Shown: in pieces, positions 6,534-11,969 of the stretch
How the letters are laid out: each line of letters begins with the position of its first letter
How positions within the stretch are numbered: position 1 is the first letter of the stretch
From: a virus
IMG/VR virus record: IMGVR_UViG_3300021959_000410
Coordinates: 1 to 23,286 of that record
Direction: 5' to 3' (one strand)
Length of the DNA: 23,286 bases
Made by a program: the position numbers and the translations under genes
Notes under the pieces: generated by a model
The model's database searches: none
What the model was told of the DNA's origin: nothing
Seen by the model: only the letters and a program-made list of their open reading frames with translations

Positions 6534-6867
6534 ACACGTTGAGCAACGGGAGTTTGTAAGCTGGTTTCGCAAGACCTACAAAGCCAAGATAATAGCGATA
6601 CCAAACGGCGGCCAAAGAAACATCGTAACCGCCGCACGTCTCAAGGCCGAGGGCGTAACTCCAGGAGTCCCAGACTTATTCGTTCCAGAATGGCTACTTT
6701 GGATTGAAATGAAGAAAAAAAGTGGTGGCGCTGTATCCAAAAGCCAAATAGAATGGCACAATTATTTAAAATCTATCAACCAAAGTGTTATAGTGTGTAA
6801 AGGGTGCGAAGATGCTCAGTGCCAAGTCGAGAATTTTTTTAAGGAGATGGAGCATGAACATGTCTAA
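6469..6867 (+). CDS. VRR-NUC domain nuclease
   Basis: A 132-aa stand-alone VRR-NUC protein. Landmarks are Glu-His-Val-Glu-Gln near residue 22, Ile-Pro-Asn-Gly-Gly-Gln-Arg at 44-50, Gly-Val-Pro-Asp-Leu at 66-70 (metal-binding Asp69), Ile-Glu-Met-Lys at 79-82 (Glu80, Lys82), and Ser-Gln-Ile-Glu-Trp-His at 92-97 (Gln93). These are the PD-(D/E)XK residues of the family. Small phage members act as structure-specific nucleases, often on branched DNA, and are commonly next to SF2 helicases, as here. The start is uncertain: ATG at 6469 or 6481, both overlapping the helicase end by 50-65 bases, with no strong ribosome binding site; Met1-Tyr4 may be dispensable. Confidence 0.85.
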   Translation: MRYHMRRKASSTKSLTESGRTEHVEQREFVSWFRKTYKAKIIAIPNGGQRNIVTAARLKAEGVTPGVPDLFVPEWLLWIEMKKKSGGAVSKSQIEWHNYLKSINQSVIVCKGCEDAQCQVENFFKEMEHEHV

Positions 6868-7186
6868 ATCATACAGATTTTCAACATATTTGAAGGAAAT
6901 GAGAACCAAGTACAATATGACGCAGAAAGACTTGGCGGATAAGCTCGAAGTACATCATAAGACTATTAGCAGTTGGGAAAATGGCAATAGTTGCCCGAAT
7001 ATAAATAAAATATTAAAAGCAGAAGATCTGTTTAACGGTATAGCTCAGGAGCTTACATACGCAGATCCAGAGCATAGCATCCTTGGGGCAGATAAGATTA
7101 ACCTCATCGGGATGGGCGCCATGATTCTAGTAATAATATTTTTTGTGGCTATGTACTTTGGATTGGCAGAAGTGCTTGGATGGTGA
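6854..7186 (+). CDS. Membrane-anchored XRE-family HTH regulator
   Basis: The 110-aa reading from ATG at 6854 has AAGGAG at 6841-6846; an ATG at 6860 with GGAG at 6849 is an alternative. Residues 10-60 are a clear XRE/Cro-C1 HTH (Met-Thr-Gln-Lys-Asp-Leu-Ala, Thr-Ile-Ser-Ser-Trp-Glu-Asn-Gly). After a short linker, residues about 82-105 form one strong transmembrane helix (Ile-Leu-Val-Ile-Ile-Phe-Phe-Val). The protein is thus a DNA-binding domain held at the inner membrane, C-terminus outside or buried. It overlaps the VRR-NUC stop by 14 bases. It could couple transcription to membrane state, or the HTH may have been reused as a protein-binding module. The target is unknown. Confidence 0.75.
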   Translation: MNMSKSYRFSTYLKEMRTKYNMTQKDLADKLEVHHKTISSWENGNSCPNINKILKAEDLFNGIAQELTYADPEHSILGADKINLIGMGAMILVIIFFVAMYFGLAEVLGW

Positions 7187-7398
7187 GCATCAATTTACGC
7201 AAGTTTAAGAAGCGCATAAAGCACATAAAGTTTGGGCCATACTATCTGGTGGCCACTGGAAAAGAACGCGCTGGAGAGCCTCTATTTACGTTTATTGACG
7301 GGAAAATATATACAGCTTCTGAGGCGCTTGCTTTGGCCAGAAAATACGGATATGATTCAGTTGAGAGAATTTATGAGGCATTCAACTCTCTCGGATGA
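7180..7398 (+). CDS. Small basic phage protein, last gene of the rightward operon
   Basis: A 72-aa protein starting within the end of the XRE gene (shared ATGGTGA). The N-terminus is strongly basic (Arg-Lys-Phe-Lys-Lys-Arg-Ile-Lys-His-Ile-Lys). The middle is beta-like (Tyr-Tyr-Leu-Val-Ala-Thr, Phe-Thr-Phe-Ile-Asp-Gly-Lys-Ile-Tyr). The C-terminus looks like two helices (Ala-Ser-Glu-Ala-Leu-Ala-Leu-Ala, Ser-Val-Glu-Arg-Ile-Tyr). No family is recognised; nucleic-acid binding would suit the charge but is a guess. It lies 18 bases before a strong terminator. Confidence 0.55.
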   Translation: MVSINLRKFKKRIKHIKFGPYYLVATGKERAGEPLFTFIDGKIYTASEALALARKYGYDSVERIYEAFNSLG

Positions 7399-7414
7399 TT
7401 TTCTCCTCCTCCCC

Positions 7415-7684
7415 TCAAGCCCCGCGTTTTGGGGCTTTTTTTATGGATTCCATGGTGAATCTAGCCTCTCTTTTGATCCAAGCCTTCGGTATATGCATTT
7501 TGGCGTTTGATTCTTTTTTGGATATGGCGGATGCAACGCATATTGCATTGTCGTCCTCGGCCACGATAAAGCCCAAGGTGTAGCAATCGTGTAGCTCAGG
7601 CTTTTTTGTTTCTTCCCATCCTGAGTCAGCTACGGCATCGACCCATTCTATATAGATACATTTATGGTCTGTAGCAGTCGACAT
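7415..7684 (-). CDS. Small conserved phage protein, unknown function
   Basis: An 89-aa protein, the last of the leftward operon. The first half reads Cys-Ile-Tyr-Ile-Glu-Trp-Val-Asp-Ala-Val and Tyr-Thr-Leu-Gly-Phe-Ile-Val-Ala-Glu-Asp-Asp. It then continues with Ile-Pro-Lys-Ala-Trp-Ile-Lys and a basic tail ending Pro-Lys-Arg-Gly-Ala. This layout is familiar from small phage proteins of similar length (a short beta-rich domain with a Leu/Val-Gly-Phe core), but no function is known to me. The start is 23 bases inside the lipoprotein gene. The final codons form the opposite-strand terminator hairpin, so the tail sequence is under a second constraint. Confidence 0.6.
   Translation of the reverse strand: MSTATDHKCIYIEWVDAVADSGWEETKKPELHDCYTLGFIVAEDDNAICVASAISKKESNAKMHIPKAWIKREARFTMESIKKAPKRGA
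7417..7442 (+). terminator. Intrinsic terminator of the rightward operon
   Basis: AAGCCCC (7417-7423), a 7-base loop, GGGGCTT (7431-7437) and a T run (7436-7442) make a classic rho-independent terminator for + strand transcription. On the - strand it lacks a U tract, so it is one-directional. Its bases also encode the last residues of the leftward gene that ends at 7415. Confidence 0.9.
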
Positions 7685-7901
7685 CTATGTCACAATCCTC
7701 AAAATACCTGTCCATCATAAGCTCCTGCATAACCGCATGCCGGATCTCTTCCTTAGCCCGATCAGTGATCAAGGCTGGGCATTGATAAGTCACATTGTAC
7801 ACCGGAGCAGGCCTAGCAGCGTCCAATATCTTCTTGGCCGCAATGACGCTACATCCTGAGCAAGCCAGTGCTATAAGCAAGCTCAGGATGCGGATTAACA
7901 T
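7662..7901 (-). CDS. Putative small lipoprotein, candidate outer spanin
   Basis: A 79-aa protein with an Arg at position 4, a hydrophobic core (Leu-Ser-Leu-Leu-Ile-Ala-Leu) and Ala-Cys14-Ser-Gly-Cys17. That makes a lipoprotein signal likely, with Cys14 or Cys17 lipidated; neither lipobox is perfect. The mature part is short, has a Pro-Ala-Pro-Val segment and an acidic end rich in Asp and Cys. Size, lipidation and place near a holin-like gene fit an outer-membrane spanin (Rz1-like), but no adjacent inner spanin embeds it and the low proline content is atypical. ATG shares one base with the preceding TAA. The exported lipoprotein call is moderate; the spanin role is inferred. Confidence 0.55.
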   Translation of the reverse strand: MLIRILSLLIALACSGCSVIAAKKILDAARPAPVYNVTYQCPALITDRAKEEIRHAVMQELMMDRYFEDCDIDVDCYRP

Positions 7902-8038
7902 TACTTTTTCTTTTTGCCAGCCCTACGTTTTACCGAATAAGCGATGGCAACAGCCTGTTTTGGCGGTTTGCCAGCCTTAATTTCAGCCTCAACGTTCTTT
8001 TGAAAGGCTTTTTTTGATTTGCTTTTTATTAATGGCAT
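7901..8038 (-). CDS. 45-aa lysine-rich phage miniprotein
   Basis: Read directly from the - strand: ATG at 8038, stop TAA at 7903-7901. It opens [12 protein letters not shown], has a helical middle ([10 protein letters not shown]) and Gln-Ala-Val-Ala-Ile-Ala-Tyr-Ser, and ends in four Lys. Fifteen Lys/Arg and two Glu make it highly basic. I recall near-identical miniproteins in many unrelated phages, so it is a real conserved gene. Its function is unknown; DNA or RNA binding is a reasonable guess. Both ends use TAATG stop-start overlaps. Confidence 0.8.
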   Translation of the reverse strand: MPLIKSKSKKAFQKNVEAEIKAGKPPKQAVAIAYSVKRRAGKKKK

Positions 8039-8154
8039 TAGTATCCCTTTTTAGCTTTGGTTTTCTTGGACTTTTTTTTAGCCATTTTCTTCATCATGCA
8101 TTCACCAGCGGCCATGCATTTCTTAGGGCTTGGGCAAGTTGGGCAAGTTTTCAT
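8038..8154 (-). CDS. 38-aa Cys-rich, lysine-rich miniprotein
   Basis: ATG at 8154 is preceded by GGAG; stop TAA at 8040-8038 overlaps the next ATG. The N-terminal half holds four cysteines (Cys-Pro-Thr-Cys-Pro, then Lys-Lys-Cys and Gly-Glu-Cys), a spacing that could bind zinc. The second half is a Lys-rich tail. There are thirteen Lys and one acidic residue. Gene order and coupling support expression. I do not know a family; it looks like a minimal nucleic-acid-binding zinc knuckle. Confidence 0.65.
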   Translation of the reverse strand: MKTCPTCPSPKKCMAAGECMMKKMAKKKSKKTKAKKGY

Positions 8155-8163
8155 TTTGTCTCC

Positions 8164-8634
8164 TTAACGTTTAACTGCGGATGATCCTACATAGAAACTA
8201 AATACCATTATAAGCACTTGGTCATATGTAGTCCTGAACATGGCCGCGTGTTCAATAATCTTCCACTCAGTCCATGTTTTTGTTGTGTCAATAAGCCCAA
8301 ATAGATACTTGCCGCCAGACTTCATTTCAACTGGCACTGCAATATCTATTGGTGCAATCATTGGCGCAAGGCTGATAACAACCACCATAGCTAGAAAAGC
8401 CAAAACCAATATGCGCCTGGTTAAGCTAGAAAACTTGTCAGAAGTCCTTACCTGAAACTCTTTGTTTGATAGCTCTGAATGGATTTTCTCTCGTTCTAGA
8501 TCGAACGTGAGCTTCTCCATCATCATTTTATGTTGGTCTGCTTTTGCCTTTTGCGCGTTCGCCAGTAAACCGGAGACAATGCCCATGAGATTACCGCCAG
8601 CAGCCAATAAAACTTCCGGCCCCATTCCAAACAT
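8164..8634 (-). CDS. Holin-like three-segment membrane protein
   Basis: A 156-aa protein with hydrophobic segments at about 7-27 (Val-Leu-Leu-Ala-Ala-Gly-Gly), 75-94 (Ile-Leu-Val-Leu-Ala-Phe-Leu-Ala-Met) and 138-151 (Val-Leu-Ile-Met-Val-Phe-Ser-Phe-Tyr-Val-Gly). A charged helix lies between the first two. The end, Phe-Tyr-Val-Gly-Ser-Ser-Ala-Val-Lys-Arg, resembles the C-terminus of phage three-TM holin-like proteins. A role in timing lysis is plausible, supported by the neighbouring lipoprotein, but no endolysin is visible in the window. The start follows AGAGGAAG. Its first 112 bases are shared, in another frame, with the 3' end of the HNH nuclease gene upstream. Confidence 0.6.
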   Translation of the reverse strand: MFGMGPEVLLAAGGNLMGIVSGLLANAQKAKADQHKMMMEKLTFDLEREKIHSELSNKEFQVRTSDKFSSLTRRILVLAFLAMVVVISLAPMIAPIDIAVPVEMKSGGKYLFGLIDTTKTWTEWKIIEHAAMFRTTYDQVLIMVFSFYVGSSAVKR

Positions 8635-8924
8635 AACTGCTTCCTCTTAAATCGTTTTAAATATCTAATAGCTTTACTTAAACTTTTAGGATTGTCTTTA
8701 AAAAGCCCAAGCCCAGTATTACATTTCTGACAAATTAATCCTCTAATTTGATCAGATTTGTGGCAGTGATCAACAGATAATTTACCTCTATCTGTATCCT
8801 TGCCGTCTATCCCGCAGATCAAGCATTTATTGTCTTGCCTAAATGCTATTTCAACGTAATCTTTAAAAGTAATTCCGTAAGCGTTCTTGTAACGAGAATT
8901 ACGCCTAGCTACTGGATCAGCCAA
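8523..8924 (-). CDS. Endonuclease VII-like HNH nuclease, TTG start
   Basis: A 133-aa protein with the recombination endonuclease VII signature: Cys34-x2-Cys37, Val-Asp-His-Cys-His at 51-55, Arg-Gly-Leu-Ile-Cys65-x2-Cys68-Asn, then Leu-Gly-Leu-Phe-Lys-Asp-Asn-Pro. Family members cut branched DNA before packaging (T4 gp49) or act as free-standing mobile nucleases. The only possible start is TTG at 8924, directly after the in-frame TAA of the upstream miniprotein, and no Shine-Dalgarno is visible. Translation likely depends on reinitiation. Residues from about 97 on are overprinted on the holin-like gene and lie outside the normal core, so an original stop may have been lost. The sequence is more AT-rich than its neighbours. 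Confidence 0.8.
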   Translation of the reverse strand: MADPVARRNSRYKNAYGITFKDYVEIAFRQDNKCLICGIDGKDTDRGKLSVDHCHKSDQIRGLICQKCNTGLGLFKDNPKSLSKAIRYLKRFKRKQLCLEWGRKFYWLLAVISWALSPVYWRTRKRQKQTNIK

Positions 8925-9074
8925 TTATTTTTTTTTGGCAGTTTTCTTAGACTTCCTAAATGCCGAAGCAGTTGGAGCGCCTTTAGTACCTGGCTTTCTC
9001 ATTTTCTCACCAGATCCAGCTTTAATCCTCTCACGCTTTGCGTGAATGTTTGCGTAAAGTCCTCGTTTCATCAT
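8925..9074 (-). CDS. 49-aa basic phage miniprotein
   Basis: ATG at 9074 overlaps the preceding TGA; a second ATG follows at once (9071). The stop TAA is at 8927-8925. It reads Lys-Arg-Gly-Leu-Tyr-Ala-Asn-Ile-His-Ala-Lys-Arg, then Gly-Ser-Gly-Glu-Lys-Met-Arg-Lys-Pro-Gly, then Gly-Ala-Pro-Thr-Ala, and ends in a run of Lys coded by nine A. I recall this pattern from many phage genomes, always as a tiny separate gene. Seventeen Lys/Arg against two Glu suggest nucleic-acid or membrane binding; the function is unknown. Confidence 0.8.
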   Translation of the reverse strand: MMKRGLYANIHAKRERIKAGSGEKMRKPGTKGAPTASAFRKSKKTAKKK

Positions 9075-9346
9075 TTACTCTTTTTGTGTTTGTTAGCAAA
9101 ATTTCTTGCGGCCTCAACACTTCCAAAGCCCCAAGCCTTTAACGCCAACGCTTTACGAGTTGGCCTGCCCTTAGAATCAGTCATAGGGCCTTTCATCCCT
9201 GCGAATCTCGCGGCGAAAGATACGCGTCTTGGATTGGTTCCAGACTTAACTGGAGCCTTCAAGTCTCCGCCCTCTTTATTCTCAAAGTATTTACGGCCTT
9301 TTTCGTTTAGGCCACCTTTTGGATTTTGATAGACTTTTTTAACCAT
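9071..9346 (-). CDS. Small basic conserved phage protein
   Basis: A 91-aa Lys/Arg-rich protein with the landmarks Gly-Gly-Leu-Asn-Glu-Lys-Gly-Arg, Leu-Lys-Ala-Pro-Val-Lys, Asn-Pro-Arg-Arg-Val-Ser-Phe-Ala-Ala-Arg-Phe and Gly-Arg-Pro-Thr-Arg-Lys-Ala-Leu-Ala-Leu. It reminds me of a conserved phage domain listed as DUF6321, which I cannot verify here. No function is established. It starts by TAATG overlap with the coiled-coil gene upstream (CGGAG just before). It belongs to the same run of basic small proteins as the next gene. Confidence 0.7.
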   Translation of the reverse strand: MVKKVYQNPKGGLNEKGRKYFENKEGGDLKAPVKSGTNPRRVSFAARFAGMKGPMTDSKGRPTRKALALKAWGFGSVEAARNFANKHKKSK

Positions 9347-10059
9347 TATTGCTCCGACAATATGTTAGTCATAGCTCGATCTATGCGCTTGTTCATGCGC
9401 TCTTCAAGCTCTTTCATTTGTGCGTCAACTGACACAACTCGCTCGTCAAACCATTTCTGAGCGTTAACAATTGCTTCTCTGTTGCGCTCTTCCCATGCAA
9501 CTGCATTTTCATTAAATGCCGCCATCCTTGATTCAAACTTAGATTGCGCGTCATCTAGTGCCTTGCGACTTTTGTCTAAGTTTGCCTGAGACTGCGCATC
9601 TACCGACTGCAATCTTTCGTCAAACCACTTTTGAAAGTCCTCGACAAGTTTGCGGTTGGAGCTTTCGTTTTCTTTAGACTTGCTATCTATCTGTCCAATG
9701 CGATCTTCAAAATAGATTTTAGCTTCTGCCAAAACATCACGATTCCGTTTTTCAACATCTCGCATGGCTTTTTCAACATCAGATAAAGCGCTTTCAACAT
9801 TGATAACATCAGTTCGTAAATCTTCCTTAATATCTCTTGCATAGCTAATTGCCTCCTCTACTTTAATCATAGAAGTGTTTACTTGAGTCTCGATTGCGCC
9901 TGGATCAAGATTTCTGAGCTTTGCTTTTAATCCCTCATAATCTTGCCAGAACAACGCGGCTCCCCAAACGATACCGGCCGCGCTACTAAGCGCAGTCAAT
10001 ACCGCAAAAACTTTTCCACCAGTAAATTTAATGCCGCCTACGTTAATTTCTGTACTCAT
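9346..10059 (-). CDS. Membrane-anchored coiled-coil protein with ~29-residue repeats
   Basis: A 237-aa reading from ATG at 10059; an ATG at 10068 is too close to GGTGG to be favoured. One transmembrane helix (Val-Leu-Thr-Ala-Leu-Ser-Ser-Ala-Ala-Gly) lies near residues 17-38 and the rest is a long charged coiled coil. From about residue 105 a unit of 28-30 residues repeats four times, centred on Trp/Tyr-Phe-Glu/Asp-Asp/Glu-Arg and a following Val/Ile-Asp-Ala/Ser-Gln/Lys; copy three is degenerate. This topology (N-terminal anchor, long coiled coil) is seen in inner spanins and in envelope-spanning proteins. A lysis or envelope role is inferred, not shown. Confidence 0.7.
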   Translation of the reverse strand: MSTEINVGGIKFTGGKVFAVLTALSSAAGIVWGAALFWQDYEGLKAKLRNLDPGAIETQVNTSMIKVEEAISYARDIKEDLRTDVINVESALSDVEKAMRDVEKRNRDVLAEAKIYFEDRIGQIDSKSKENESSNRKLVEDFQKWFDERLQSVDAQSQANLDKSRKALDDAQSKFESRMAAFNENAVAWEERNREAIVNAQKWFDERVVSVDAQMKELEERMNKRIDRAMTNILSEQ

Positions 10060-11308
10060 ATTGTTCATCCACCATTTCGTTCCATTTCTTATCGTCTAAA
10101 TAAATTGCGCCCCAAAGTCTATCTTTTAGCTTGTTAGTTTCCTTGATTTCTATAATATCGTAAAACTCAGCATCTCGAAGTTGCGCCACTGCCTCATAGC
10201 TTGGCGCTGACATTGACATAACCGCAATAGCTACCGCCTGAGCCTGCGCGTCATAGGCTGAATCAAAATTAGCGGCAACCTGTTGCATACTCATTTCGGT
10301 GATCGTTATGACATTAGACTTGGTTTCAGAATTGCCAGCAGAAGATGAACTAGATGATTCTTGTTGCTCAGATTGCGCCTGCTCAACTTTAGCGTCAGGC
10401 TCTTGCGAAGATTGCTCTTGCGCCACTTCTGGCTCTTGCCGTTGCTCTGCTGGAGCCATTTCTGGAGTTGGTTGTTGATCTGACATTTCGATCTCAACTA
10501 CAACCTCTTCTGACATTTCTGGAGACTCCATTGGAGCTATCTCCATGTCTGGCATACTCATGTCTGCCATGTCCATTGGAGCGTCCATAGTTGTATCCAT
10601 CCCAGGCATGTCAATCTCAACAACTATTGGATCAAGCGCTGGCATTGTAGTATCAACGCCAACATCCATAGATGGATCAATGCCAATGTCGGCAATTGGA
10701 TCTATTGCTATATCAGAGAAGTCTGGATTGATAATGTCATCTAGCGCAGGATCGGTAACTAGCATCTCGGTGTAAGTGTTGTAATCGAGATTGAAATATA
10801 CGTCTGTAGTCGCGCTGGCAAAGTATCCATTCCATCCGCCTGGATCTTGCGAAGTAAAGCTAATAGTTGCGGTGCTGTAATCTTCTGTGGCTGTAAACGA
10901 GAAATTGTAATCTACGAAGTAATCATTGTAATTTAACGTTACTGTATCGGTGTAAGTGTTATTCCCATAATTAACCGTAACAGTAAGAGTGTCGTAGTAG
11001 CTGGTGTCGGCAGTTTGCTCGCACCAAGCGCCGCTAGGAGTGTTGTTGCATCCGTATGCGCTCATGCCGTATCTTATGTCGCCAATGAACTCGTACTGGC
11101 TTAAATCTATTACTTGAGATACGGTGGCTTCTGTATTGCTATAAACCCATATAACACTGTCAGCGCCAGATTCCCAAAAATCTATATCGCCATCAATGAT
11201 CCATTGATCATTGTCAATAAGATTGTCGGTAGTATCTACCGCAAGACAAAAACTAGGAATTAGTAGCGATAATGCTACTTTTCGCAATAGTAAGGATGAA
11301 GTAAGCAT
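10043..11308 (-). CDS. Large exported protein with acidic low-complexity linker
   Basis: A 421-aa protein. Residues 1-23 look like a signal peptide (Lys10, hydrophobic core, Ser-Phe-Cys-Leu-Ala end). Residues 26-180 are Thr/Tyr/Asn-rich and beta-like, with a possible disulfide pair Cys87 and Cys96. Residues 185-325 are low complexity: Asp/Met/Pro motifs, then Glu/Gln/Ser and a Ser run. Residues 333-421 form a second, conserved-looking helical domain ending in charged and Tyr residues. The likely site is the periplasm or cell surface, or the virion surface if the leader acts otherwise. The start overlaps the upstream stop by 34 bases, and no good Shine-Dalgarno is visible. Function unknown. 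Confidence 0.7.
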   Translation of the reverse strand: MLTSSLLLRKVALSLLIPSFCLAVDTTDNLIDNDQWIIDGDIDFWESGADSVIWVYSNTEATVSQVIDLSQYEFIGDIRYGMSAYGCNNTPSGAWCEQTADTSYYDTLTVTVNYGNNTYTDTVTLNYNDYFVDYNFSFTATEDYSTATISFTSQDPGGWNGYFASATTDVYFNLDYNTYTEMLVTDPALDDIINPDFSDIAIDPIADIGIDPSMDVGVDTTMPALDPIVVEIDMPGMDTTMDAPMDMADMSMPDMEIAPMESPEMSEEVVVEIEMSDQQPTPEMAPAEQRQEPEVAQEQSSQEPDAKVEQAQSEQQESSSSSSAGNSETKSNVITITEMSMQQVAANFDSAYDAQAQAVAIAVMSMSAPSYEAVAQLRDAEFYDIIEIKETNKLKDRLWGAIYLDDKKWNEMVDEQYEYRN

Positions 11309-11847
11309 TTTTGTTTATCATGCTTGTCTTTAAACTTTTCTGACCTATCAACCTCTTTTGCTAATACTAACTTTTCGTATTCAAGCGCACCTTCTGGCAC
11401 TCGATCAAGATTAGCAAGCCATGCTTGTTTTGCGTTTTTGCCAATCAAACCATTGATTGGGCAGTATGTACCAGCGTCCCACATTGATTGAAACACTCTA
11501 TAATCCGCCATACATAATAATGAAACTGCGGCAACTTTCATGCCCATAGCGTATAGCTGTTTTGACAATTTTAAGTTTTCACAATTAACGTCACGGATGG
11601 TTGTTGCGCCAGATATTCCAAGTATCTGAGTTTGCACCGCACCGGCAACTCCAGTAGTACAGATATCGGTATTGTTTACGATTACGTTTGGAGAGTGTGC
11701 GCTGTTTACTGTTTTATCTACAGTAGTAGTGCCGACTGTATTTGATGAGCTAGAAACCGTACTAGATACCGTGCTACTTACAGTATCTGTTGCGGTAGAA
11801 GTTGCAACTGGGATAGTTAAAAGTAGCGCTAGTAGTAGTTTTCTCAT
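11275..11847 (-). CDS. Exported six-cysteine phage protein
   Basis: A 190-aa protein with an N-terminal signal peptide (Arg-Lys-Leu-Leu-Leu-Ala-Leu-Leu-Leu, cleavage near Ala-Thr-Ala). A Ser/Thr/Val repeat stretch follows at 21-45. The folded part carries Cys63, 89, 112, 129, 181 and 188, with the landmarks Asp-Ile-Cys-Thr-Thr-Gly, Val-Gln-Thr-Gln-Ile-Leu-Gly and Gly-Met-Lys-Val-Ala-Ala-Val-Ser-Leu-Leu-Cys. I recall this core from marine phage hypotheticals. An even number of cysteines in an exported protein suggests disulfides. It shares ATGA with the upstream miniprotein and overlaps the 421-aa gene, so the two exported proteins are made together. Confidence 0.7.
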   Translation of the reverse strand: MRKLLLALLLTIPVATSTATDTVSSTVSSTVSSSSNTVGTTTVDKTVNSAHSPNVIVNNTDICTTGVAGAVQTQILGISGATTIRDVNCENLKLSKQLYAMGMKVAAVSLLCMADYRVFQSMWDAGTYCPINGLIGKNAKQAWLANLDRVPEGALEYEKLVLAKEVDRSEKFKDKHDKQKCLLHPYYCEK

Positions 11848-11969
11848 CGGAATAATGGACTCTTGGCTTTAGATTTTTTTGCTATTCTTGCTAATTTTTT
11901 ACGTTTACTTAACTTTTTTCTTTTAGGAACTGGCTTTGCTTTTACGTCGAAAGATTTAACTTTGGCCAT
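11844..11969 (-). CDS. 41-aa lysine-rich miniprotein
   Basis: Read directly: ATG at 11969 (sharing one base with the upstream TAA), stop TGA at 11846-11844 (sharing ATGA with the next gene). Content is 14 Lys and 4 Arg with a single Asp; the centre is Lys-Arg-Lys-Lys-Leu-Ser-Lys-Arg-Lys-Lys. No fold is recognisable. The double coupling and fixed position argue that it is translated. Polycation-like; DNA condensation or RNA binding is a guess. Confidence 0.65.
   Translation of the reverse strand: MAKVKSFDVKAKPVPKRKKLSKRKKLARIAKKSKAKSPLFR

Noticed and set aside
8925-8936. Programmed slippage on the run of nine A joining miniprotein and nuclease
   Set aside because: The nuclease is already in the same frame as the miniprotein; slippage would move out of that frame, so only stop read-through or reinitiation could link them.
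8835-9329. 164-aa + strand open frame opposite the basic miniproteins
   Set aside because: It is the reverse of three well-supported - strand genes and has a Phe/Ser/Leu-rich composition typical of antisense to Lys-rich codons.
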